In this document: positions 6,496-13,847 of the stretch, piece by piece | Position numbering within the stretch: position 1 is the first letter of the stretch | Layout: each line of letters starts with the position of its first letter | Assembly (NCBI GenBank): GCA_903857165.1 | Contig: CAIODU010000099.1 | Span: 1 to 50,605, forward strand | From: an uncultured Methylococcaceae bacterium | GTDB lineage: Bacteria > Pseudomonadota > Gammaproteobacteria > Methylococcales > Methylococcaceae | DNA length: 50,605 bases | Direction of reading: 5' to 3' | Program-made: the position numbers and the translations under genes | Notes under the pieces: generated by a model | Databases searched by the model: none | Seen by the model: the letters and a program-made list of their open reading frames with translations, nothing else | Told to the model about the DNA's origin: nothing

Positions 6496-9174
6496 ATGTC
6501 CAAAGCCGGTTTGAAACAACGTACCCTAGTCGTCGCAGTCGGTGCCATCTTGCTGGCCGCTTGCGCCCGCAATGTCAGCAAGGAGGAAATGGCGAAAGCG
6601 ACCGAAGGCTATGTCGAGGACACCAACAAGCTGTTTGTGGTGGATTGCCTGCTGCCGGGACAGGTGCGCAAGATGGGGACGCAGATGACGTACCTCTCCG
6701 CCCGCCGACCGGTCCGCACCACGGCGGCAGATTGCGAAGTGCGCGGCGGCGAATATGTCGCTTATGACCGTGCCAATTATGCCAGCGCGTTCAAGGTCTG
6801 GTTGCCGAGGGCGAAGGACGGCGATCCCGAGGCGCAGAATATCGTCGGCCAGATATTTGAAAAGGGACTCGGCCAACCGGCGGATTACAAAGCCGCCTTC
6901 GATTGGTACAAGAAATCGGCGGAACAAGGCAACGGGGAGGCGCAACTTAACTTGGGCCACCTCTATGAAAAAGGCTTGGGAACCTCGGCGGATATGGAAG
7001 CCGCGAACAAGTGGTATCGCAAGGCCTCGGGCCTGGACACTGCCGGCTTGCAATTCACCCCGGCCGTGGGTGACACGCGGATGGCTGCCGCCCAGCCAGC
7101 CATTCAGCCGATAGCCCAAACGCAGCCTGTGGCTCAAACCGACAACAAAGAATTGGAATCTTTGCGGCGGGAGGCCGAAGCCAGCCGGCGTGAGGCGGAA
7201 CAAAGCAGGCAGGAAGCCGTACAGGCCCGCGCCCAGTTGGCAGATGCCCAAGGCAAGATCATCGAACAGCAAGAAGCTTTGCGTCGATCGCAAGATGAAA
7301 CCGAGGCCACCCGGATGAAAATCCAGGAGGAAAAAGCCTCGCCGGCCAAGACTGACGATACTGCGCTACGCCAATTGGAAGCTGAGTTGCGGCAGAAGGA
7401 AGAACAACTCAAGGCCCAGCAGTCCCGCCTCGCATCCATGACGGAATCGTTGACCGATACCGATAAAATTCGCGATGAAGCCGAAAGAAGCCGCTTGGAG
7501 GCCAGCCAACTGCGTGGCGAATTGGCCGAAACTAAGCAGCAACTGGCGAGCCAGCAAGACGCGCTCAACCGGTCCCGGGAAGAATTGGCGGAAACCCAGC
7601 GTAAAATCCAGCAGGAAAAAGCCCAACCTGCCAAAGCGGATGACAGCGCTTTGCGCCAACTGGAAGACGAATTGCGGCAAAGGCAGGCGCAGTTAAAATC
7701 CCAAGAAGCCAAAGTGGCGGCCATGTCGGCATCTGTCAATAAAGATCGCCAATCGGTCAAGCGGGAACGGGAAGCGGTGCGTCAAGAAAAGGTGGCGGCG
7801 GCCCCGCGTGTGGAGGCACCTCAAGTTAAGGCTTCGAGTGGCGAACGCGGCGAATTGGCGCAATCGCAAACGGCTTTGAATGACAAGATTATCGGCTATC
7901 AGAGAAAATCCGGCGAACTGACCCAGATGCTAACCAGCGGCGGGGCCGACAGGAGCCAGATCGAAGCACGCAAGCAAGAGTTGCAGGCGGATGCCAAGGA
8001 GATTGCCGCATTGCGGGAAAAGGTCGTGCAGCAAAACCGCAAGCTCGCCGACAGCGGGCAGGAATCGCTTAAACTGGCCGAAGGCCCTAAAATCGAAATC
8101 ATCGACCCGCCGATTCCGCTGACTCGCGGTATGCCGACCATTCAGGTGAATAGCGGGGACAAGCGCAAGGAAATCGTCGGCAGGATCAACTCGCCCGATG
8201 GCCTGAGTGGCTTGACTGTCAATGACCAGCCGCAAACGGTGGACGCCTCCGGGGTGTTCCGTATCCCGGTCAATTTTTCCGGGGGGCAAACCCAGATCAA
8301 TATTGCCGCCACCGACAAGAAAAACCGAAAGGTGGATTTAGTCGTCAGTTTGGTCGGTGAAGCCGATGAAGCCAAAACCGAAGCGCTGCCGCAATCCAAG
8401 CAAGCTGGCAGTGTCAGCCCCGGCGATGTCAATTTCGGCCAGTTTTACGCGCTGATCATTGGCAATGCCGATTACAAAGCCTACCCCGGTCTGAAAACAC
8501 CCATTAACGATGCCAAAAGCGTGGAGTTGATCCTGCGCGAACGCTATGGCTTCAAGACCACGCTGCTAGTCAACGCCAATCGCCACGCGATCATGTCGGC
8601 CTTGAACGAAATGAAGAAGAGGCTGACCGAGCAGGACAACCTATTGGTCTATTACGCAGGCCACGGCGAAATTGACAAGAACAATCAAAATGCCTATTGG
8701 CTACCCACCGATGCGGAGGTGGGTAATACGGCCAACTGGATTTCCAGCGCCAACATCACCGAATTTCTCAGCATCGTGCCCGCGAGGCATGTGATCGTCG
8801 TCGCGGATTCCTGTTATTCAGGTGCGATGACCGGTTCCGCCGTGGCCAAACTGCCAGATGGCATGGATCAAAGCAAGCGCGAAAAATGGTTGAAAGTGAT
8901 GAATAGCCGCAAGGCGAGGACAGTCCTGACTTCTGGCGGGGTCAAGCCGGTCATGGATGCGGGCGGCGGCGACCATTCCATTTTTGCGGATGCCTTTTTG
9001 AAGGTCTTACGCAGCAACAAGGGAGTGATCGAGGATTATGAACTGTACCGGGATGTCTCCAACGAAATGCGCCCCGCCTCGGTCAAGGTCGGTTTCCAGC
9101 AAACACCGCAATATGCGCCTTTGCAACATGCCGGGCATGAGGGCAGTCCGTTCTTCTTCGTGCCGGAAGCCTAA
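6496..9174 (+). CDS. Caspase-fold (peptidase C14) lipoprotein with Sel1 repeats and coiled coil
   Basis: An 892-aa protein. A lipoprotein signal with lipobox LAAC (Cys about residue 22) directs it to the periplasmic face of a membrane. Two Sel1-like repeats follow (about residues 110-175; AQNIVGQIFEKGLG and AQLNLGHLYEKGLG). A long Glu/Gln/Arg-rich coiled coil with two similar halves spans about residues 215-540, and an Ig-like beta segment covers about 545-620. The C-terminal caspase domain (about 650-890) has YYAGHGE with His723 and VADSCYSG with Cys773, the catalytic dyad of metacaspase-like peptidases, so it should be active. The gene is monocistronic, with its own promoter. Bacterial caspase-like proteins act in cell death, defence or regulated proteolysis; the target here is unknown. 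Confidence 0.87.
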   Translation: MSKAGLKQRTLVVAVGAILLAACARNVSKEEMAKATEGYVEDTNKLFVVDCLLPGQVRKMGTQMTYLSARRPVRTTAADCEVRGGEYVAYDRANYASAFKVWLPRAKDGDPEAQNIVGQIFEKGLGQPADYKAAFDWYKKSAEQGNGEAQLNLGHLYEKGLGTSADMEAANKWYRKASGLDTAGLQFTPAVGDTRMAAAQPAIQPIAQTQPVAQTDNKELESLRREAEASRREAEQSRQEAVQARAQLADAQGKIIEQQEALRRSQDETEATRMKIQEEKASPAKTDDTALRQLEAELRQKEEQLKAQQSRLASMTESLTDTDKIRDEAERSRLEASQLRGELAETKQQLASQQDALNRSREELAETQRKIQQEKAQPAKADDSALRQLEDELRQRQAQLKSQEAKVAAMSASVNKDRQSVKREREAVRQEKVAAAPRVEAPQVKASSGERGELAQSQTALNDKIIGYQRKSGELTQMLTSGGADRSQIEARKQELQADAKEIAALREKVVQQNRKLADSGQESLKLAEGPKIEIIDPPIPLTRGMPTIQVNSGDKRKEIVGRINSPDGLSGLTVNDQPQTVDASGVFRIPVNFSGGQTQINIAATDKKNRKVDLVVSLVGEADEAKTEALPQSKQAGSVSPGDVNFGQFYALIIGNADYKAYPGLKTPINDAKSVELILRERYGFKTTLLVNANRHAIMSALNEMKKRLTEQDNLLVYYAGHGEIDKNNQNAYWLPTDAEVGNTANWISSANITEFLSIVPARHVIVVADSCYSGAMTGSAVAKLPDGMDQSKREKWLKVMNSRKARTVLTSGGVKPVMDAGGGDHSIFADAFLKVLRSNKGVIEDYELYRDVSNEMRPASVKVGFQQTPQYAPLQHAGHEGSPFFFVPEA

Positions 9175-9190
9175 TTGTATATTGAAGTCT

Positions 9191-9264
9191 GGTGGGTTGG
9201 GTTAGGTGCGCATTGGAAGGGGATGCCTGTTTATCACGGGGTGTTTAGCGCACCGTAACCCACC
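9191..9264. repeat. Palindromic repeat downstream of the caspase gene
   Basis: The arms ggtgggtt...ggtgcgc (9191-9211) and gcgcaccgtaacccacc (9248-9264) are inverted; the left arm carries four extra bases. They enclose about 36 bases. The element may act as a transcript-end stem-loop but lacks a T-run. It resembles the repeat at 624-694. Confidence 0.6.
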
Positions 9265-9359
9265 GTTGCCGATACCTGCAACGCCCCATTTTATTTAGTT
9301 TAGCGAAGAACTCCATGACAACTTCATCACGAGCCATAGAAAATGATGGGGTAGATTCA

Positions 9360-9590
9360 ATGAATGCAACTGAAATATCCAAAATGGAGAAAATTGAAAA
9401 GCTTCAAACGATGGAGGCAATTTGGGATTCTTTAATCCATGAGGGTGAAAGTATTGAATCACCTGAATGGCATCGTGATATTCTTGAAAATAGAAAAAAG
9501 AAGATAGAAGAAGGTAAAGCCGTATTCTACTCGATTGAGGAACTTCGGTCAAAACTCCGCAGATCAATAATGGATGGCAGAGGATCATAA
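9360..9590 (+). CDS. Orphan addiction-module antitoxin-like protein
   Basis: A 76-aa protein from the ATG at 9360; an in-frame ATG at 9315 would add 15 residues and cannot be excluded. The layout (KMEKIEKLQTMEAIWDSLIHEG, a central SPEWHRDILENRKKKIEEGKA, then a YSIEELRSKLR tail) is that of addiction-module antitoxins that pair with ParE/RelE toxins, like the gene at 2115-2354. No toxin follows: the next gene encodes a lipoprotein hydrolase. Base composition is AT-rich compared with both neighbours. It may be a remnant of a toxin-antitoxin pair or an anti-addiction protein. Confidence 0.65.
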   Translation: MNATEISKMEKIEKLQTMEAIWDSLIHEGESIESPEWHRDILENRKKKIEEGKAVFYSIEELRSKLRRSIMDGRGS

Positions 9591-9595
9591 AACAA

Positions 9596-10384
9596 GTGCC
9601 ATTCGCTGCATTTTTGCTGCTAGGAATAGTGCTAAATGCTTGTGCAACGCCATCACAAAAGCTGTTGCAACAAGCGGATGGATTTGGAATGACTAGGCAT
9701 GTTCTGACTGCAAATAGCTTTGAACTTGAAAGCTTTTACAAGGTTGGTATCAAAGCTAATGGGATTTTGCATGTTTACTTGGAGGGTGATGGCCTCCCTT
9801 GGTTAACAGAAGATCGGGTTTCAGCCGACCCGACCCCACGGAATCCTTTGATGTTGCGCTTGATGGCATTGGACCCATCCTCATCATTGTATTTGGGGCG
9901 GCCCTGCTACAACGGCCATGCCGAAGACGAAGGTTGTTCGCCGCTGTTATGGACGCATCGGCGTTATGCGCCTGAAGTGGTGGCGGCCATGACGAATGCC
10001 TTGGCCGGCTTTATGCGCAACCACCGCTACTCGGGTTTGGTTTTGATAGGCCATAGCGGGGGCGGCGCACTGGCTTTGTTATTAGCGCAACGCTTTCCGG
10101 CAACGCTTGCGGTGCTGACCTTGGCGGGTAATGCCGACATTGATGTCTGGGCGGATTTGCACCGGTTTAGCCGTTTGGATGGCTCGCTCAATCCGGCCAA
10201 TGCACCCGGCGGCAAATATCCAGAATTCCATTATCTAGGGGAAAATGATGAAACAATTCCACCGCAAGTGTTTCAGCCCGTGTTGCGGAAAAGAAAAAAT
10301 GCACAGATTATAATAATGCTAGGGTTTGACCATGTGTGTTGTTGGGAAAAACGATGGTCGGTGATTCTCCATAATCTACCCTAG
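9596..10384 (+). CDS. Alpha/beta hydrolase-fold lipoprotein
   Basis: A 262-aa protein starting at the GTG at 9596; a gaggat site lies 11 bases upstream, at the end of the antitoxin-like gene. A short hydrophobic leader ends in LNAC, a lipobox, so it is probably a lipoprotein. YLEGDGLPW supplies the beta-strand/oxyanion region. LVLIGHSGGGALALLLA is the nucleophile elbow with Ser in G-H-S-G-G. A late ENDETIPP Asp and a GFDHVCCW His complete a plausible catalytic triad. A CYNGHAEDEGC segment could be disulfide bonded. The substrate is unknown, with esterase or lipase-like activity most likely. It sits 5 bases behind the antitoxin-like gene and may be read through from it. Confidence 0.78.
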   Translation: MPFAAFLLLGIVLNACATPSQKLLQQADGFGMTRHVLTANSFELESFYKVGIKANGILHVYLEGDGLPWLTEDRVSADPTPRNPLMLRLMALDPSSSLYLGRPCYNGHAEDEGCSPLLWTHRRYAPEVVAAMTNALAGFMRNHRYSGLVLIGHSGGGALALLLAQRFPATLAVLTLAGNADIDVWADLHRFSRLDGSLNPANAPGGKYPEFHYLGENDETIPPQVFQPVLRKRKNAQIIIMLGFDHVCCWEKRWSVILHNLP

Positions 10385-10423
10385 CATAAACCCATTTATT
10401 TCAATTTTATTTTAATGTTTAAT

Positions 10424-10469
10424 GTAGGGGCGGCTTCAGCCGCCCATGGGCGAATGAATTCGCCCCTAC
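10424..10469. repeat. Two-hairpin palindromic repeat
   Basis: The outer arms gtaggggcg (10424-10432) and cgcccctac (10461-10469) enclose two smaller hairpins: ggcggct/agccgcc (10429-10444) and gggcgaat/attcgccc (10448-10465). A cloverleaf-like shape is possible. This is a REP/MITE-type intergenic element; no gene lies in the surrounding gap of about 150 bases. Confidence 0.7.
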
Positions 10470-10536
10470 GCTATTTCATCATGAATTTTTAATTGGAATT
10501 AGCCGCCCACCCTATCTCCTTGGGAGAAAGCAGTCA

Positions 10537-12204
10537 ATGCCTTTGCAAGACTCCAATAACGAAGACGACGAACGCACTCGAATTGCCCCGTCAACCGAGT
10601 TGACCAGCCCTGATGGCGATGCAGCCGATGCCACGGTGATTCAACCCAACCATCCGCATGAATCAGAAAATGAAGCCACGCCTGTCCTCTCTGCGCGTCC
10701 TGCCGAATCGGACAATGACGCCACCCGCACACAGCCGGTATCCCCTGCCGAACCCGGCAACGAAGCCACTGTCATCGTTTCCCAGGAAGATAGGCCAACG
10801 GTCGTCCAACCCTCCATAAACAAAGATACATTCAAACCCACAATAACGATTCCCGGCATTGCAAAATCACTGTTGGATACATTGGCCGGGGAAAATCTGA
10901 CCGCTTCATCATCACTCGCACCCGACCAGGAACTTAGCGTAGGCGTGGTGATTAAAGATCGTTTTGTGCTCAAGGAGGAATTGGGCCGGGGCGGCATGGG
11001 CACCGTTTTCAAGGCGTTGGATTTGCGCAAAGTCGAAGCCAATGACCGGGAGGCTTTCGTGGCACTGAAAGTGCTCAACATAGATTTCCGCGACAACCCG
11101 GTGTCACTGATCGCGCTGCAACGCGAAACCAAGCGGGCGCAGACGCTTTCCCACCCAAATATCATCACCGTCTACGATTTTGATCGCGACGGGGCGCAAG
11201 TATTCATGACCATGGAACACTTGCAAGGCCGGCCCTTAAGCAATCTCATCCGTGAACTGCCTCTTGGAGGCATGGGATTCAAGAGAGCCTGGCCGATCAT
11301 GGAAGGGATGTGTGCCGCGCTGGCTTACGCGCACAAGAAAAACATCGTCCATTCCGATTTCAAACCCGGCAATGTGTTCATCACCGGGCAGAACGAAGCC
11401 AAGGTATTGGATTTTGGCATCGCCACGGCGATTGGACGCTCCGATAAAGGCGGGGCAGACACGACGGTGTTCAATGCCCGTGACTTGGGTGCGATGACCC
11501 CGGCCTATGCCAGCCTGGAGCAGATCAGGGATCAAGCGCCCGATGCCCGTGACGATATTTATGCCCTCGCCTGCGTGTGCTATGAACTGTTGGCGGGCCA
11601 GCATCCCTTCCGCAAGCTGTCTGCGGAAAATGCGTCGGAATTGAATTTACACCCGAAGCCCATCGCTGGATTGAAGCGCAGTCAATGGAAAGCCTTGCAG
11701 CGTGGCTTGGCCTTCAAGCAGGAAGACCGCATCAAAAGTGTGGAAGAGTTTGCCAAATTGTTGCAACCGCATGGCAAATTGTTTTACACCGCTTGGGCCG
11801 CCGGTGTTCTGGTGGCAACCATCACGGGTGCAAACATATATTTACATTCCATTTCCCCGCCGCCGGCACCGCCGCCTATCGTCCAAGAACTTACCCCGGA
11901 GCAAAAATTAAAAATCAAGGACATGCTGGAACTTGCCGAGATTCATTTTGATGTCGGTTATCTGACTGCGCCGACGGGTAGCAATGCATTGTGGGCTTAC
12001 CGCGAGGTGTTGAAAATCGACCCTTATGATGAAAAAGCCATCACGGGCATCAAAAAAATTGCCGATGCCGAGGAGCAGGCGGCTTGGGAGCTTTATGAGA
12101 AAGGCGAACGGGCGCAAAGCCTGAAAAAAGTCATGGAAGGGCTGGAGGCCGACCCCCGGCATGAGGGGCTGCTGAAATTGAAGGGCAAGCTGGAGGGATC
12201 ATAA
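10537..12204 (+). CDS. Membrane-anchored serine/threonine protein kinase
   Basis: A 555-aa protein. Residues 1-120 are acidic and Thr/Pro rich, with repeated EATV/DATR-like phrases that could be phosphosites. The kinase domain spans about 140-410: glycine loop GRGGMGTVFK near residue 150, VALK Lys178, catalytic loop HSDFKPGN with Asp274, and DFG at 292-294. The catalytic loop has His-Ser-Asp instead of His-Arg-Asp, a variant seen in other bacterial kinases, so activation-loop control may be unusual. A single transmembrane helix follows at about 416-436, then a C-terminal segment with TPR-like character (about 450-555) that would lie outside the cytoplasm. It is read in the same direction as the eCIS, but a 195-base gap with a promoter separates them. 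A regulatory link is plausible but inferred. Confidence 0.9.
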   Translation: MPLQDSNNEDDERTRIAPSTELTSPDGDAADATVIQPNHPHESENEATPVLSARPAESDNDATRTQPVSPAEPGNEATVIVSQEDRPTVVQPSINKDTFKPTITIPGIAKSLLDTLAGENLTASSSLAPDQELSVGVVIKDRFVLKEELGRGGMGTVFKALDLRKVEANDREAFVALKVLNIDFRDNPVSLIALQRETKRAQTLSHPNIITVYDFDRDGAQVFMTMEHLQGRPLSNLIRELPLGGMGFKRAWPIMEGMCAALAYAHKKNIVHSDFKPGNVFITGQNEAKVLDFGIATAIGRSDKGGADTTVFNARDLGAMTPAYASLEQIRDQAPDARDDIYALACVCYELLAGQHPFRKLSAENASELNLHPKPIAGLKRSQWKALQRGLAFKQEDRIKSVEEFAKLLQPHGKLFYTAWAAGVLVATITGANIYLHSISPPPAPPPIVQELTPEQKLKIKDMLELAEIHFDVGYLTAPTGSNALWAYREVLKIDPYDEKAITGIKKIADAEEQAAWELYEKGERAQSLKKVMEGLEADPRHEGLLKLKGKLEGS

Positions 12205-12281
12205 GCTAGAATCGGACGATTGCCAGAGATGCCCGATTATTCAGGGCCTTGGGTTATCCGAAAAAATAATTTCAAATTTTG

Positions 12282-12310
12282 TTGACGGCTGCGGAACTTT
12301 GGTTTATGTT
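12282..12310 (+). promoter_or_regulatory. Probable main promoter of the eCIS operon
   Basis: TTGACG (12282-12287) and TATGTT (12305-12310) are exactly 17 bases apart in the only sizeable gap before the eCIS genes. Transcription would begin near 12317 and leave a leader of about 83 bases. Confidence 0.6.
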
Positions 12311-12318
12311 ATTGCCCT

Positions 12319-12350
12319 AGCGCAGTTGGTAGGAAATTTTACCGTGCGCT
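12319..12350 (+). promoter_or_regulatory. Leader hairpin in the eCIS 5' untranslated region
   Basis: The arms agcgca (12319-12324) and tgcgct (12345-12350), with inner ggta (12328-12331) and tacc (12340-12343), fold into a two-part stem just downstream of the predicted start site. It could stabilise the long mRNA or be a regulator site. A T-run (ttttttt) follows some 25 bases later, too far for a standard terminator. Confidence 0.45.
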
Positions 12351-12399
12351 GTTGTCGGCTACAGCGTGATTTAGTTTTTTTGACCTTAATCAGGAAGAC

Positions 12400-12987
12400 A
12401 TGGCTAACGTATACGCAATTCACTCCGTCGGTAGTTCGATCATGACCTTCCTGCGGAACACCTATCCGAAACAGCTAGCCGGCCGGGCCATGCCCTTGTG
12501 CCAGTTTCAACTTGTCTCCAGTTCAGAGCTCGCTGATGACAAGGATGAACACACGCACCTCACCTTGTATCTCTATCGCATTACCGTCAACGAACATTCC
12601 CGTCAAACCAGACGTTCGACCGTTGGCGCGGATAGCTTCGTGCCGCTAGGGCTTGACCTGCACTACTTGCTGACCGCTTGGGCCGGAAATCCGTTGGACG
12701 AACAGGTGGCCTTGGCATGGGCGGTGCGCCAATTGCACCAGTATCCAGTGCTTGATGCCTCATCCTTGTCGCCTGAAGCCGGTTGGTCTAGCGAGGAAGT
12801 GGTGCAGATCATTCCGGCAGAACTGACGACTGAAGATATTATGAGAATATGGGATGCCCTGCATCCCTCCTACCGCATTTCGGTGTCTTATGTTGCCCGT
12901 TTAGTCCGCCTCGACCCTGACCAGGAACCGGAAAGCTCGCGTCCTGTCGTTGCAGGCCGGTTTACCCACGGAGTGGAGGCAGTGTGA
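12400..12987 (+). CDS. DUF4255 (Pvc16_N) protein, Afp16-like tail terminator
   Basis: A 195-aa protein and first gene of the eCIS operon. The pattern VGSSIMTFLRNTYP...LTLYLYRITVNEHSR...LGLDLHYLLTAWA and ALHPSYRISVSYVARLVRL is that of DUF4255/Pvc16_N, the family of Afp16. In Afp-type particles this protein caps the distal end of the tube/sheath and helps fix its length. The start at 12400 follows aggaag closely. The stop overlaps the next gene (TGATG). DUF4255 is a signature of eCIS rather than of T6SS. Confidence 0.9.
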   Translation: MANVYAIHSVGSSIMTFLRNTYPKQLAGRAMPLCQFQLVSSSELADDKDEHTHLTLYLYRITVNEHSRQTRRSTVGADSFVPLGLDLHYLLTAWAGNPLDEQVALAWAVRQLHQYPVLDASSLSPEAGWSSEEVVQIIPAELTTEDIMRIWDALHPSYRISVSYVARLVRLDPDQEPESSRPVVAGRFTHGVEAV

Positions 12988-13799
12988 TGGCTAAATTGTT
13001 GCGGGAACTGGAAAGAGTCGAATGGCGGGTCTTGGGTGCGTTGCGTTTTGTCGATGCCATTACGGGTTCGACAATACAGCATAGCCTCCGCATTGATGCG
13101 CCTGGCGCACGGTTCACGCGCAACGGCAGCGCCTTGTATGTGCTCCGCCACTGGGATCAGCTAAGCGACCATGAAAACCAGTTCCTAGCGCCGCCGCTAA
13201 CGCCAGTGCCCGGCAGCCTCAGTCTGAAGCTCAATGTAACCGATCCAGAGGGCACTTACCTGCCCATCGTCTACAATTTTCCGCTGCCGCGCATCCCCAT
13301 CCCGGCCTTTGCGGGCGCGGCCGATTCATTATTCCGCCCCGAGACAGTTTCGCTTTATCCCTCAGCCGCCGCACCGACGGGGGCCAACTGGGCGGTGGTT
13401 CGGGTGAGTCTGACCGAAACCCACAGCGGCGATGCCCTCGGCGGGGCGCTGCTTCGCGTATTCAATAACGGCAATGTGTTGGCGCGCGGCTTGACCGACT
13501 GGCGCGGCGAAGCCTTGTTGCCAGTGGTGGGCGTTCCCGTGACCACATTTTCCGAAGCTGCCGGTGCCGTGGTGATTTCCGAGATTAATGTCAACCTGCG
13601 GGCGGCTTTTGACCCGGCCACTGGCAGTCGGATTGCCGACAGCCTAGTGCGTGACAACCGCCCTCCTTCGGCGCTTCCCGCCGTCGATCCAGTGGCGCTT
13701 GATAAAAATTTCGAGGCTTTGCCAAATACACCGCCGTTTGCCCTGAGCATCGCGGCGCGGCGTAGCCAAACGGTTTCCTTGTCCCTCGAACTGCCATGA
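12987..13799 (+). CDS. eCIS-associated protein of unknown function
   Basis: A 270-aa protein. The ATG at 12987 overlaps the previous stop and has tggagg 7 bases upstream. There is no signal peptide and no transmembrane segment. It appears beta-rich. The N-terminal part (about 15-60) has FVDAITGSTI and RNGSALYVLRHW, and the middle (about 130-190) has VSLTETHSGDALGGALLRVFNNG followed by RGLTDWRGEALLPV, which resembles carboxypeptidase-regulatory/Ig-like folds. A C-terminal segment LPNTPPFALSIAARRSQTVSLSLEL follows. Its place between the DUF4255 gene and the sheath suggests a cap or distal-end accessory protein; this is inference. Confidence 0.6.
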   Translation: MAKLLRELERVEWRVLGALRFVDAITGSTIQHSLRIDAPGARFTRNGSALYVLRHWDQLSDHENQFLAPPLTPVPGSLSLKLNVTDPEGTYLPIVYNFPLPRIPIPAFAGAADSLFRPETVSLYPSAAAPTGANWAVVRVSLTETHSGDALGGALLRVFNNGNVLARGLTDWRGEALLPVVGVPVTTFSEAAGAVVISEINVNLRAAFDPATGSRIADSLVRDNRPPSALPAVDPVALDKNFEALPNTPPFALSIAARRSQTVSLSLELP

Positions 13800-13847
13800 C
13801 AGTCCGAGTTTTACCCACCCTGTACATTCGCAGAAAGGAGATAAGCC

